Assembly: GCF_900095185.1 (NCBI RefSeq)
Contig: NZ_LT606948.1
Coordinates: 682,001-746,000, forward strand
DNA from: Polynucleobacter necessarius
GTDB lineage: Bacteria > Pseudomonadota > Gammaproteobacteria > Burkholderiales > Burkholderiaceae
DNA: 64,000 bases
Direction: 5' to 3'
In this document: positions 32,528-42,812 of the stretch, in pieces
How positions within the stretch are numbered: position 1 is the stretch's first letter
Layout of the letters: every line of letters begins with the position of its first letter
Translations under genes and position numbers: made by a program
Notes under the pieces: generated by a model
Told to the model about the DNA's origin: nothing
The model's database searches: none
The model's input: only the letters and a program-made list of their open reading frames with translations

Positions 32528-33052
32528 TTAAGCTGATAGTTCAAGCTGCATGATTAAAGTATTTACTAATTGATTCACACTGGGTGTGCCAGTTTCAATA
32601 ACGTGGTCAGCAATTTCGCGATAAAGAGGACTGCGTATAGCATATAAATTTTCTAAGATTTGTTTAGCATCACCATTTCTGAGCAATGGGCGCCCTTCAC
32701 CACCTTTGGTGCGATGCCAAAGCTCAATAGGGTTGGCATGCAAATAAATAACAGTTCCTCGTTCACTCAATGCTTGACGATTTTCAGGCAACAAAATAGC
32801 ACCTCCGCCAGTTGCCAAAATAATGTCATTCTCAGAGGTGATTGCACGTATGGCTTGAGCTTCTCTTTTGCGAAAACCCACTTCACCTTCCATCTCGAAT
32901 ATCAGAGGGATTGTTACTCCACAGCGCTCTTCAATGACATGATCAGCATCTAGAAAGCGACGCCCTAATTTTTTGGCCAACACTTTACCGACGGTCGATT
33001 TCCCCGCACCCATAAGGCCGATTAGAAAAATATTGTTTGTCGGAGATTTCAC
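32528..33052 (-). CDS. aroK: Shikimate kinase
   Basis: A 174-residue kinase phosphorylating shikimate at O3. The P-loop is GLMGAGKST (12-20), and [17 protein letters not shown] and ATGGGAIL bind shikimate. The only possible start after two in-frame stops is GTG at 33052; AGGGG directly abuts it, an unusually tight spacing. It lies in the same frame as the pilQ C-terminus just upstream, so it was probably the last-but-one gene of a pil-aroK-aroB operon that has since decayed. Confidence 0.94.
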   Translation of the reverse strand: MKSPTNNIFLIGLMGAGKSTVGKVLAKKLGRRFLDADHVIEERCGVTIPLIFEMEGEVGFRKREAQAIRAITSENDIILATGGGAILLPENRQALSERGTVIYLHANPIELWHRTKGGEGRPLLRNGDAKQILENLYAIRSPLYREIADHVIETGTPSVNQLVNTLIMQLELSA

Positions 33053-33064
33053 CCCCTGATTTTA

Positions 33065-33978
33065 TTAGGGTTTATCGAGAACAGTCGGGGTGAAGAAGAC
33101 AGGTAACTCAGTTTTGTCTTGTAATTTCGATTGATGGCGAAAAAAATGGCCTATTAGGGGAATATCCCCTAATAGCGGGATTTTGATTTCATCTTTGCGT
33201 TCGGTAGTGTAGAAAATGCCACCGATTTGGCTTTTCTAAATTGCCATTTTGATTTGATGTTTGGTACGGAAGTTCAGTGCCTTGTTCTATCGTAGCCTTC
33301 ACTTGGTCTCCCGTCATGATGCGAGGATTGGAAAGAATTTTTCCTTTACCTTCAGATGCGAGTGCAGAGAGTCCTGCCTGCAGTATTCGACTACCATTTT
33401 TTGAGACTAAGGTTGCGGCTACTGCAGCTGGGTTAAATCCACTTAATCCAGCACCGCCTAAATCAATATTTCCTGAGAGTTTTTGGTCGACATTCCCAAA
33501 AAGCCCATTTGCCTGATAGCCGAGTTTGACACTGAGCTCCCTAGCAAAACGCTCGTCTGCCTCGACAATTCGTGCCTCCATCAGAATTTGTCTTCGGCTA
33601 TTGATGTGATCTCCGCCAAAAGGGAGTGCGGCATCCTTACGGCGAAATTTTTGAAAGGCTTGAATTTCTGCATGGGGTCCAATCCAATAAATAGCACTAT
33701 TACGGACAATGCGTAAGCCGCAACTGGCCAGAATGGAGTGCAGCACTGTTTGTCAAGGAATAGTTGAGGTCTACTGAAATCTTTCCCTGAATAGATTCGC
33801 TCAGGAGCAAATTAGTTTTGCCCAACTTTGCTAAGGTTTGTAAAAGTTCGGTGATTTCAATATCAATAAATTGCAGGGTAATGAGTGTTATCGGGCGATT
33901 ATCTGCATGGCTATTTCCAGCTGCTGAATTGGCTAATAAAACAGGCAATATGACTAGCCACAAGCTGAGAGTCCACAA
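33065..33978 (-). pseudogene. pilQ: PilQ secretin, decayed
   Basis: Remnant of the outer-membrane secretin of type IV pili. Three pieces in different frames remain: a signal peptide and N0-like part (MWTLSLWLVILPVLLANSAA to about SVDLNYS); a frameshift near 33745; then the N1/secretin start with MEARIVEADERFARELSVKL up to TELPYQTSNQNGN. Next, an internal deletion of probably 50-60 codons of the secretin beta domain and a frame change at about 33240. The true C-terminus GGIFYTTERKDEIKIPLLGD, ending FFTPTVLDKP, stops at 33065. No functional channel can be made. Confidence 0.85.
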
Positions 33979-34004
33979 ACGGATTTATTGAATGGGCTGC
34001 GCCT

Positions 34005-34726
34005 TCAATTTGCCTCGCTTTTAAAGGCTTTTAAAATGAGCGAACTGCCTGTGGAATGGGTAAGCGTGGCCATCTCCTTTTCAATGCTGCTAAGACGCCA
34101 TTCACCCATTACGAGAACGCCTTTTTCAAGCGCAATAATGCCTTTTCCATTATTGAAATAGCTTGATGAGAGGTGCCCATCCGTAACGCCAGCGGCGGAG
34201 TTCTGACTCGTAGCTGGCCCCGGGCGCCTTGTTAGAAACTCGCATTTCTGGCTTTCTTTCATTTAACAAGTGAATACTTACTTCTAATTTATCTCTTGCT
34301 TGATAAAGATCATCTTGAGCCTGTTTGATTGCATCACGCAAGAGTGCTAGCTCCTTTTGAATTCTGACAATAATTTCTGAGAGTCTTCAAGGGCGGCGTG
34401 TGCATTTTTATTAAGAGCAGCGTCATTAGCTATAAAACGCCTACTGTCCATAGGGCGATAATCCCGAGAAGAGGAATGAACACCCCTATTTTCTGAAGTG
34501 GGATTTTGCTATGAAGGCTGTTGAGGGCTTGAGCAAAATTGGTGTGGTTGCTTGGATTTTGCGGTTTGGATGGGCCCTTATTTTGTTGCGGAGACTTGCG
34601 AATACCATAGGGATCTGGATTTGCTGGATCATCCCCAAGATCGCTCAAAATTTCGTCAAATGAATGGCTAGCAATATGGCGTGCTGGCATCTCCATATTC
34701 TTGAGTTTTATGGGGAGAAAATCCAT
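34005..34726 (-). pseudogene. Unidentified membrane protein gene, frameshifted (pilus-locus position)
   Basis: Reading through about three frameshifts (near 34435, 34375 and 34200) restores one protein of roughly 240 residues. It has a hydrophilic Asp/Pro/Asn-rich N-terminus (about 80 residues), one transmembrane segment (GVFIPLLGIIALWTV), a coiled coil (IQKELALLRDAIKQAQDDLY onward) and a C-terminal part with IIALEKGVLVMGEWRLSSIE. I do not recognise the family. It ends 26 bases before pilQ on the same strand, where PilN/O/P-type proteins are encoded in relatives, and its bitopic architecture with a coiled coil would suit a PilO-like role; that is inference. Confidence 0.6.
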
Positions 34727-34817
34727 CAGCCTAAGCTGAACCCATTGTCAGAAATTGTGGCATTACTGATTCACGAGCTAGGATCTTGGAGCTTTTAGGG
34801 GAATTGCCTAAGCAGCC

Positions 34818-34823
34818 TATAAT
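34818..34823 (+). promoter_or_regulatory. Consensus -10 element just before mrcA
   Basis: A perfect TATAAT ends eight bases before the mrcA ATG at 34832; the -35 position (TTAGGG) is weak. Transcription would start about two bases before the ATG, giving a leaderless mRNA. No ribosome site is visible. Confidence 0.45.
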
Positions 34824-34831
34824 TTGATCAT

Positions 34832-37168
34832 ATGGCCTTACCTCCAAAAGACAAGCCACCGCTGAATCGGCGTCCTATTCGACCGTCCGATAGACGTCCT
34901 CGTGATCCAGGCTTTGAGTCTGGTTTGTCGCGCCAGAATTCGAGTAATCCACTTGTAAAGGCGATGCTGATCATTGGTGTGGTTTTCGCATTAGTGATCA
35001 CCTTAGTCATGGGCTACGCCTTTTTGATAGCCAAACCTAATCTTCCTAAGATTTCAGCTTTAACAGATTACAACCCTAAGACCCCGCTACGTATATATAC
35101 GGCGGATAAAGTATTAATTGGAGAGTTTGGTGAAGAGCGCCGCAAGGTGATCCCCTTAAATGAAATACCTCAAAGTATGTGTAATGCTGTATTGGCAATT
35201 GAGGATGATCGCTTTTATTCGCATGGCGGTGTTGACTATGTCGGTATATTGCGTGCTGCCCTTACGAATTTGCGCGGAAACCTTTCTCAGGGTGCATCAA
35301 CTATCACAATGCAGGTTGCGCGTAATTTTTTCCTAACCAATGAGAAAACCTTTACTCGCAAGATGTATGAGGTTCTTTTGGCTTGGGAGATTGAATCCCA
35401 ATTAACCAAAGATAAGATTCTAGAAATCTATATGAACCAGATTTTCTTGGGTCAAAGGGCTTATGGTTTTTCTAGCGCCGCCCAGATTTATTTTGGCAAA
35501 GACTTAAAAGACCTCACAATCGCAGAATCAGCTATGTTGGCTGGTTTACCAAAAGCACCGTCTGCTTATAACCCAGTAAGCAATTTCCGTCGGGCCAAAA
35601 TTCGCCAAGAATACATTCTGCAACGCATGCGCGACCTAGGTTACATCACGCCTGAGGACTATGAAAAATCGATGATTGAAGACCTACATATTCGTGGCCT
35701 TGGAAATGAATTTGCAGTACGTGCAGATTTTCCTGCAGAGATGGTGCGCCAGTTACTTGTTACACAATATGGTGAGGCAATTTATTCCCAGGGAATCGAC
35801 GTTTACACGACCATCCTGAAGGCAGACCAAGATGCAGCCTATAAGACAGTGCGCCGAGGTATTTTTGAGTATGACTTGCGCCATGCGTACCGTGGCCCAG
35901 AAGGCTTTATTGACTTGCCAGAAGACGCTGTCAAACGCCAGCGTGCCATTGATGAGGCATTGCTTGCTTATCCGCAGTTAGACGATTTGCAGTCAGGCAT
36001 CGTGCTAGATATCAAGCCAAAAGCAATGCAAGTCATGATTGCTACTGGCGATACTATTACTATCAAAGGTGATGGGATGAAGTTAGCAGCAGCCTCAATT
36101 ACTGATAGTACACAGACCAAGAAGCGTTTACGTCCCGGCGCAATAGTGCGCTTACTGTCTGACGGAGGGGTATGGAAATTAGCTCAATTGCCGCAAGTCG
36201 AAGCTGCCTTTATATCAATGAATGCAGAGACAGGCGCAATTCTTTCTCTTGTTGGTGGTTTTGATTTCCGTCGCAATCAATTTAATCATGTGACTCAAGC
36301 ATTACGTCAACCTGGCTCCTCCTTTAAGCCTTTCATCTATGCAGCAGCAGTAGAAAAAGGGTTTATGCCCAGCACGGTAGTGAATGATGCACCTTTATCT
36401 ATTGGCAGTATGGAAACAGGCAGTCAAGCATGGGAGCCAAAAAACTACGACGGAAAATATGACGGCATGATGCGTTTGCGCAATGCCCTAGCCAAGTCGA
36501 AGAATTTGGTTTCGGTTCGTATTATTCGTGCTATTGGTCCATCTTATGCTCAAGAATATATTCAACGTTTTGGCTTTGAGCCTGAGAAACACCCACCTTA
36601 TCTAACGATGGCTTTGGGTGCAGGTTCTGTCACGCCCTTGCAAATGGCATCAGCTTATAGTGTGTTTGCCAATGGTGGATATCGTGTCGATCCTTTTTTG
36701 ATTGATAAGATGGTTGATTCCAAGGGTACGGTGATGTTCGAGGCAAAGCCTACGCGTGCTAGAGAAGATGCAACACGCGTATTGGATGCTCGCACAGCAT
36801 TTGTCATAGATAGTATGTTGCAGGAAGGTGCCACGACAGGAACAGCCGCATCAGCTCGTGGCAAGTTAGGTCGTAACGATATTGCGGGCAAAACTGGTAC
36901 AACCAATGATTCGCATGATGCATGGTTTGCGGGCTATAACCCTAAGGTAGTAGCAGTTGCTTGGATTGGTTTTGATAAGCCCGCAAGTTTAGGTGACCGT
37001 GAGACTGGCGGCGGACTTGCATTACCAATGTGGATTTCATATATGGGCACAGCTTTAAGAGAGACTCCACAAGAAGCACGTGAAGTTCCGAGTGGAGTCA
37101 CGCAAGTCGATGGCGACTGGTTTATTCCAGAATTTTCAAATAATGGCGGTGTCCGCGAACTGCCATAG
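34832..37168 (+). CDS. mrcA: Penicillin-binding protein 1A (bifunctional transglycosylase/transpeptidase)
   Basis: A 778-residue inner-membrane enzyme that polymerises and cross-links peptidoglycan. A Pro/Arg-rich cytoplasmic tail (1-40) precedes one transmembrane helix (about 44-68). The GT51 domain has the catalytic Glu124 (EDDRFYSHGG). The transpeptidase has Ser496-xx-Lys499 (PGSSFK), SKN at 556-558 and KTGTT at 687-691. Upstream sequence suggests a leaderless transcript. It is divergent from the decayed pilus operon, the place of the PBP1A gene in many proteobacteria. Confidence 0.96.
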   Translation: MALPPKDKPPLNRRPIRPSDRRPRDPGFESGLSRQNSSNPLVKAMLIIGVVFALVITLVMGYAFLIAKPNLPKISALTDYNPKTPLRIYTADKVLIGEFGEERRKVIPLNEIPQSMCNAVLAIEDDRFYSHGGVDYVGILRAALTNLRGNLSQGASTITMQVARNFFLTNEKTFTRKMYEVLLAWEIESQLTKDKILEIYMNQIFLGQRAYGFSSAAQIYFGKDLKDLTIAESAMLAGLPKAPSAYNPVSNFRRAKIRQEYILQRMRDLGYITPEDYEKSMIEDLHIRGLGNEFAVRADFPAEMVRQLLVTQYGEAIYSQGIDVYTTILKADQDAAYKTVRRGIFEYDLRHAYRGPEGFIDLPEDAVKRQRAIDEALLAYPQLDDLQSGIVLDIKPKAMQVMIATGDTITIKGDGMKLAAASITDSTQTKKRLRPGAIVRLLSDGGVWKLAQLPQVEAAFISMNAETGAILSLVGGFDFRRNQFNHVTQALRQPGSSFKPFIYAAAVEKGFMPSTVVNDAPLSIGSMETGSQAWEPKNYDGKYDGMMRLRNALAKSKNLVSVRIIRAIGPSYAQEYIQRFGFEPEKHPPYLTMALGAGSVTPLQMASAYSVFANGGYRVDPFLIDKMVDSKGTVMFEAKPTRAREDATRVLDARTAFVIDSMLQEGATTGTAASARGKLGRNDIAGKTGTTNDSHDAWFAGYNPKVVAVAWIGFDKPASLGDRETGGGLALPMWISYMGTALRETPQEAREVPSGVTQVDGDWFIPEFSNNGGVRELP

Positions 37169-37180
37169 TTCGTTTTCAAA

Positions 37181-37831
37181 ATGGCACGGCAAGTGCACAC
37201 AGTAATACCTGGTCAAGCTATGCATGTGATGGTGCGCGGCAATAATCGAGAGACACTTTTCTTTTCAGATCAAGATCGTCGTATTTATTTAGACTGGTGC
37301 ATTTATTGATAACGCCACAAAATGAATTTTCACTTGCGAAAATGATGCAGTCTTTGGGACTGCCGTTATCCTCAATACTTCAATCAACAACAACAACAAC
37401 AACAACGCTCAGGAACAATTTTGGAGGGAAGGTATCGATCTTCATTAATTGATCCGAAGTATTGTTTACGATGTCAGCGGTATATCGAGCTAAATCCCGT
37501 GAGATCTGGATATGAATCTAGCCCGCAAAGTTCCACTTGGACAAGTTTTGCTACTCATATCGGCGGCAAAGCAGAGTCTTGGCTTGTTAATCAGCAGTAT
37601 TTTTGGAAGTTGGGTAACACACTATTGGAGCGTCAGATGAGTTGGGCCAATTTTGTGAAAGAAGGCGCACCTCACTGGGAGGATCGTCAAATTACAGAAT
37701 CACTATTGCAATCCAAGCCTTGGATTAGTGACATTTACGCAAAAAAGCTTTTTAAAGATATTCCAGAAATTGCTATAATACGCCAGCGAGGCAGGCCTAG
37801 AAAAATAAATCCATTTAATTCAATTACTTAG
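37181..37831 (+). pseudogene. REP-associated tyrosine transposase (RAYT/TnpA_REP), decayed
   Basis: The start (MARQVHTVIPGQAMHVMVRG, then NNRE) and later pieces (LITPQNEFSLAKMMQSLG; SGTILEGRYRSSLID; CQRYIELNPVRSGYE) are family hallmarks but lie in different frames. A stop follows codon 44 (TGA near 37313). The segment carrying the catalytic HUH motif (NHVHLL in relatives) is deleted between YLDWCI and LITPQ, and a further one-base shift occurs near 37370. The open C-terminal half from about 37421 is long, but no catalytic metal site remains, so it cannot transpose. Starts 12 bases after mrcA. Confidence 0.85.
37385..37405 (+). repeat. (CAA)7 microsatellite in the RAYT pseudogene
   Basis: Seven uninterrupted CAA units, encoding Gln in the ancestral frame at the FNQ...RSGT position, where relatives have only one or two such residues. 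It looks like a slippage expansion in sequence no longer under selection. Confidence 0.85.
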
Positions 37832-37881
37832 ATATACAAATATTTGTCGAAGTAATTGAAGAAGAGTTGAATCTTGCGACT

Positions 37882-37934
37882 CTGTCCCCATATGTGTAAT
37901 TCATATTGGTGCGACACCTAAAAAAACGGGACAG
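37882..37934. repeat. Inverted repeat downstream of the RAYT pseudogene
   Basis: CTGTCCC (37882-37888) and GGGACAG (37928-37934) are perfect 7-base arms about 39 bases apart. RAYT genes are often flanked by REP-type palindromes, so this may be a relic target; the loop is longer than in a normal REP. Confidence 0.35.
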
Positions 37935-37950
37935 ATACATTTTATTTCTA

Positions 37951-37979
37951 TTGCATCAGTATGGGTATTCACCTATATT
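37951..37979 (+). promoter_or_regulatory. Promoter of gltB
   Basis: TTGCAT (37951-37956) and TATATT (37974-37979) are 17 bases apart, predicting a start near 37986 and a 40-base leader. This supports the gltB start at 38026 over the open codons further upstream. Confidence 0.55.
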
Positions 37980-38025
37980 GGACTTTCCAAAAGTTATCAG
38001 GCCTGTGACGCCTCTCGGAAATGCT

Positions 38026-41000
38026 ATGACCACACAATTAAATACCGATCTTCACCCAATCGCTCAAGGTCTATACGATCCAACAAATGAGCACGATGCT
38101 TGTGGTGTGGGATTTGTTGCGCACATCAAAGGTAAGAAATCGCATGAGATCGTTTCTCAGGGTTTACAGATTCTGGAGAACTTGGATCATCGGGGGGCGG
38201 TTGGTTCAGATCCTTTGATGGGTGATGGTGCCGGCATCTTGATTCAGATTCCAGATGCTTTGTATCGCGAAGACATGGCAAAGCAAGGTGTCACATTGCC
38301 ACCTTTAGGTGAGTATGGAGTTGGCATGATTTTCTTGCCACAAGAGCATGCATCACGTTTGGCATGCGAACAAGAATTAGAGCGCACTGTTCGCTTAGAG
38401 AGTCAGGTTGTCTTGGGTTGGAGAGATGTACCGGTGGATGTGAAATTACCAATGTCTCCAACTGTGCAAATGACTGAGCCATTCATTCGTCAAATTTTTA
38501 TTGGTCGCGGTCGGGACATTATGATAACCGATGCACTTGAACGTAAGTTGTATGTAATTCGTAAAACAGCAAGTCATGCAATTCAAGATTTGCACCTGAA
38601 GCATGGCAAAGAATATTTTGTGGCCTCAATGTCCGCGAGAACCATTGTTTATAAGGGTTTGCTGTTAGCAAACCAAGTAGGTGCATATTACCAAGATTTG
38701 CAAGACAAGCGCACTGTATCTGCTCTTGCATTAGTACACCAACGTTTCTCTACCAATACTTTCCCCGCTTGGGGATTGGCTCATCCATATCGCATGATTG
38801 CGCACAACGGTGAAATCAACACTGTTAAAGGTAACGTGAACTGGGTCAACGCACGTGAGGGTGCTATGAGCTCACCTGTACTTGGTGATGATCTCAAAAA
38901 ACTCTGGCCGTTGATTTATCCAGGCCAGTCTGACACCGCATGCTTTGATAACTGTTTAGAGTTGTTAGTAATGTCTGGTTATCCACTGGCTCAGGCAATG
39001 ATGATGATGATTCCTGAGGCATGGGAGCAGCATACCTTGATGGACGACAATCGTCGCGCTTTCTATGAATACCATGCGGCAATGATGGAGCCTTGGGATG
39101 GCCCAGCTGCAATGGCGTTTACAGATGGTCGTCAAATTGGAGCAACTTTGGATCGCAATGGCTTGCGTCCAGCACGTTACTACGTAACAGATGATGATCT
39201 TGTCATTATGGGATCTGAGGCTGGAGTGTTGCCGATTCCGGAAAGCAAGATTGTTCAAAAATGGCGTTTACAACCTGGCAAGATGTTCATGATCGACTTG
39301 GAACAAGGTCGCATCATTGATGATGTAGAACTGAAGAACGCCGTCTCTAAAGCCAAGCCCTACAAGAGTTGGATTGACGCGGTTCGTGTGAAGTTGGACG
39401 AAGTCAATGCCAGCAAAGCGGACTTGATTGATGAAACAACAACCATTCGTCTAGCAGCTAAATTGCTAGATCGCCAACAGGCATTTGGCTACACCCAAGA
39501 AGATCTGAAATTCCTGATGGTTCCAATGGCTCAAAATGGTGAAGAGGCGATTGGTTCAATGGGTAACGACAGCCCATTAGCAGTGCTATCCAAGAAGAAC
39601 AAGCCGCCCTACAACTACTTCAAGCAATTATTTGCGCAAGTGACCAATCCTCCAATCGATCCGATTCGCGAGAATATGGTGATGTCTTTAGTGTCGTTCA
39701 TTGGGCCTAAGCCAAATTTACTGGACATCAATAACATCAATCCACCCATGCGCTTGGAAGTAAGTCAACCTATTTTGGGTTTTGATGACATTGCCAAGAT
39801 TCGGCATATTGGCCACTACACCAATGGCAAGTTCCGCTCTTACGAATTGGATATTTGTTATCCAGCCTTATGGGGAAAGGCTGGCATTGAAGCTCGCTTG
39901 GCCTCTTTATGTGCTGAAGCGGCTGATGCTGTGCGATCAGGCTACAACATTCTGATTGTGAGTGATCGCCAAGTTGATGAGAAGCATGTAGCCATTCCTG
40001 CGCTATTAGCAACTTCTGCGATCCATCAGCATTTGGTGGAAAAAGGCTTGCGCACCAGTGTTGGTTTAGTAGTTGAAACCGGCAGCGCACGCGAGACCCA
40101 CCATTTTGCGCTATTGGCTGGTTATGGTGCAGAAGCCGTACATCCATACCTGGCAATGGAAACTTTAGCGGAGATGGCTAAAGGACTGTCTGGTGATTTT
40201 TCAGCTGAAAAAGCAATTAAGAATTTTGTGAAAGCAGTAGGTAAAGGTTTACAGAAAGTCATGTCTAAGATGGGTATCTCAACTTACATGTCTTACACTG
40301 GATCTCAAATCTTTGAGGCGATTGGATTAGATCGCGACATCATTGATCAGTACTTCAAGGGAACCCCATCTAATGTTGGGGGTATTGGCGTGTTTGAAGT
40401 GGCCGAAGAAGCATTGCGCATGCATTCCGCAGCCTTTGGAAATGACCCAGTGTTGACCGATATGCTTGATGCTGGTGGCGAGTATGAATTCCGTATTCGT
40501 GGCGAGCATCACATGTGGACTCCTGACACCATTGCAAAGCTGCAACATTCAACTCGTATTGGTGCTGAAAAGGGCTATCAGACTTACAAAGAGTATGCCA
40601 ACATCATTAACGATCAAACAAAGCGCCAAATGACTTTGCGTGGCTTGTTTGAGTTCAAGATTGATCCTGCTAAAGCCATTCCGCTAGATGAAGTGGAGCC
40701 AGCAAAAGAAATCGTTAAACGTTTTGCAACGGGCGCGATGTCTTTGGGTTCCATCTCTACAGAGGCCCACGCAACATTGGCAATTGCCATGAACCGAATT
40801 GGCGGTAAGTCCAATACTGGTGAAGGCGGTGAAGATCCAAATCGCTATGTAAATGAACTCAAAGGTATCCCAATTAAGAAGGGCGAGAGCTTGGCGAGTA
40901 TCTTAGGCAACGATGTGGTGGAAGCCAATATTCCATTGCAAGATGGTGATTCATTGCGCTCCAAGATTAAGCAGGTAGCTTCTGGCCGTTTTGGTGTAAC

Positions 41001-42771
41001 TACAGAGTATTTGCGCTCTGCAGATCAGATTCAAATTAAGATGGCGCAAGGAGCTAAGCCTGGTGAGGGTGGTCAGCTGCCAGGTGGAAAAGTTTCTGAC
41101 TACATCGGTAAGTTGCGCTTCTCTGTTCCAGGTGTTGGTTTGATTTCTCCACCTCCGCACCACGATATTTATTCGATTGAGGATATTGCTCAGCTGATCC
41201 ATGATTTGAAGAATGTCAATCCAAAGGCAGATGTTTCTGTAAAGCTGGTCTCTGAGGTTGGCGTAGGCACGGTTGCAGCAGGCGTTGCAAAAGCAAAAGC
41301 AGATCACGTTGTGATCGCTGGACATGACGGCGGTACTGGCGCATCACCACTGTCATCAATTAAGCATGCTGGTTCAGCTTGGGAGCTTGGATTGGCTGAA
41401 ACACAGCAAACATTGGTTCTGAATGGTTTGCGTAGTCGTATCCGCGTTCAAGCTGACGGTCAAATGCAAACCGGTCGTGACGTTGTTATTGGCGCCTTAT
41501 TGGGGGCGGATGAATTTGGTTTTGCGACTGCGCCTTTAGTTGTTGAAGGCTGCATCATGATGCGCAAGTGTCATTTGAATACCTGCCCAGTGGGTGTTGC
41601 CACACAAGATCCATGGTTGCGTAAGAAATTCTCGGGCAAGCCTGAGCATGTTGTGAACTTCTTCTTTTTTATTGCCGAAGAAGCTCGCGAGATCATGGCT
41701 CAATTGGGCATCCGCAAGTTTGATGACTTAATTGGTTGCGTTGATTTGTTAGATACCCGTAAAGGTATTGAGAACTGGAAAGTACATGGCTTAGATTTCA
41801 GTAAGATTTTTGCTGAGCCTCAAGTTGCTCCTGAGGTTCCACGTTATCAAGTTCTGACACAAGACCATGGTTTGACCAGTGCCCTCGATAATGTATTCAT
41901 TGAAAAGAGTGAGCCAGCATTAGAGCGCGGTGAGAAGGTTTCCTTCATAGCTCCCGTTAAGAATGTGAACCGTACTGTAGGTGCAATGTTATCGGGTGAA
42001 GTAGCTCAGCGCTATGGCCATGCAGGCTTGCCAGACGACACCATTCACATTCAATTAAATGGCACAGCCGGTCAGAGTTTTGCAGCTTTCTTGGCGCGAG
42101 GTATCACTCTTGATTTGGTGGGTGATGGAAATGACTATGTTGGTAAAGGTTTATCAGGAGGTCGTGTGATCGTTCGTGCACCAAATGAATTCCGTGGCGA
42201 CACCGCGAAGAATATTATTGTTGGTAATACTGTTCTTTACGGCGCAATAGCTGGTGAAGCATTCTTGAACGGAGTAGCTGGTGAGCGTTTTGCAGTCCGT
42301 AATTCTGGTGCCACTACTGTTGTTGAAGGAACCGGTGACCATGGTTGTGAATATATGACTGGTGGAACTGTAGTTGTTTTGGGAGTCACGGGCCGTAACT
42401 TTGCCGCAGGCATGAGTGGTGGTATTGCCTATGTCTATGACGAGGACGGCTTATTGGACAAACGCTGTAACACTAGCATGGCAACTTTAGAAAAAGTATT
42501 ACCTTCTGCCGAACAGATTGCCAAGATGCCGAAGTCTGAGTGGCATGCTCCTGTTGATGTCAAAGATGGGGGCGAGCGCTTGACTGATGAGCAAATTTTG
42601 AAAGGCTTAGTTGAGCGTCATTTCCGTCACACTGGCTCTGAGCGTGCTAAAGCCATCTTGGCTGATTGGGACAATGCTCGCGGACGTTTCGTGAAGGTTC
42701 TCCCCACTGAATACAAGCATGCTCTCGGTGAGTTGTGGGAAAAAGCACAAAACAAAACAGTTGCAGCTTAA
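38026..42771 (+). CDS. gltB: Glutamate synthase (NADPH) large subunit
   Basis: A 1,581-residue subunit of GOGAT, which makes two glutamates from glutamine and 2-oxoglutarate. The frame is open from 37906, but ATG at 38026 fits the promoter and leaves a 25-residue propeptide before Cys26 (EHDACGVGF), the N-terminal nucleophile of the glutaminase domain. The FMN/synthase domain has the [3Fe-4S] cysteines 1176, 1182 and 1187 ([12 protein letters not shown]). The C-terminal beta-helix GXGXG domain (about 1,300-1,500) is complete. Followed by gltD after 41 bases. Confidence 0.97.
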   Translation: MTTQLNTDLHPIAQGLYDPTNEHDACGVGFVAHIKGKKSHEIVSQGLQILENLDHRGAVGSDPLMGDGAGILIQIPDALYREDMAKQGVTLPPLGEYGVGMIFLPQEHASRLACEQELERTVRLESQVVLGWRDVPVDVKLPMSPTVQMTEPFIRQIFIGRGRDIMITDALERKLYVIRKTASHAIQDLHLKHGKEYFVASMSARTIVYKGLLLANQVGAYYQDLQDKRTVSALALVHQRFSTNTFPAWGLAHPYRMIAHNGEINTVKGNVNWVNAREGAMSSPVLGDDLKKLWPLIYPGQSDTACFDNCLELLVMSGYPLAQAMMMMIPEAWEQHTLMDDNRRAFYEYHAAMMEPWDGPAAMAFTDGRQIGATLDRNGLRPARYYVTDDDLVIMGSEAGVLPIPESKIVQKWRLQPGKMFMIDLEQGRIIDDVELKNAVSKAKPYKSWIDAVRVKLDEVNASKADLIDETTTIRLAAKLLDRQQAFGYTQEDLKFLMVPMAQNGEEAIGSMGNDSPLAVLSKKNKPPYNYFKQLFAQVTNPPIDPIRENMVMSLVSFIGPKPNLLDINNINPPMRLEVSQPILGFDDIAKIRHIGHYTNGKFRSYELDICYPALWGKAGIEARLASLCAEAADAVRSGYNILIVSDRQVDEKHVAIPALLATSAIHQHLVEKGLRTSVGLVVETGSARETHHFALLAGYGAEAVHPYLAMETLAEMAKGLSGDFSAEKAIKNFVKAVGKGLQKVMSKMGISTYMSYTGSQIFEAIGLDRDIIDQYFKGTPSNVGGIGVFEVAEEALRMHSAAFGNDPVLTDMLDAGGEYEFRIRGEHHMWTPDTIAKLQHSTRIGAEKGYQTYKEYANIINDQTKRQMTLRGLFEFKIDPAKAIPLDEVEPAKEIVKRFATGAMSLGSISTEAHATLAIAMNRIGGKSNTGEGGEDPNRYVNELKGIPIKKGESLASILGNDVVEANIPLQDGDSLRSKIKQVASGRFGVTTEYLRSADQIQIKMAQGAKPGEGGQLPGGKVSDYIGKLRFSVPGVGLISPPPHHDIYSIEDIAQLIHDLKNVNPKADVSVKLVSEVGVGTVAAGVAKAKADHVVIAGHDGGTGASPLSSIKHAGSAWELGLAETQQTLVLNGLRSRIRVQADGQMQTGRDVVIGALLGADEFGFATAPLVVEGCIMMRKCHLNTCPVGVATQDPWLRKKFSGKPEHVVNFFFFIAEEAREIMAQLGIRKFDDLIGCVDLLDTRKGIENWKVHGLDFSKIFAEPQVAPEVPRYQVLTQDHGLTSALDNVFIEKSEPALERGEKVSFIAPVKNVNRTVGAMLSGEVAQRYGHAGLPDDTIHIQLNGTAGQSFAAFLARGITLDLVGDGNDYVGKGLSGGRVIVRAPNEFRGDTAKNIIVGNTVLYGAIAGEAFLNGVAGERFAVRNSGATTVVEGTGDHGCEYMTGGTVVVLGVTGRNFAAGMSGGIAYVYDEDGLLDKRCNTSMATLEKVLPSAEQIAKMPKSEWHAPVDVKDGGERLTDEQILKGLVERHFRHTGSERAKAILADWDNARGRFVKVLPTEYKHALGELWEKAQNKTVAA

Positions 42772-42812
42772 CTAATAAGACAGACATCAAGACAAGATAC
42801 TAAGGATTAGAT

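Noticed and set aside
37906..38025. Upstream extension of gltB by 40 codons
   Set aside because: It would give a propeptide far longer than normal and begins upstream of the likely promoter at 37951-37979.
39770..40156. 128-codon open frame on the minus strand in gltB
   Set aside because: Composition (many Gln, His, Ser) reflects the complement of gltB codons; no start signal.
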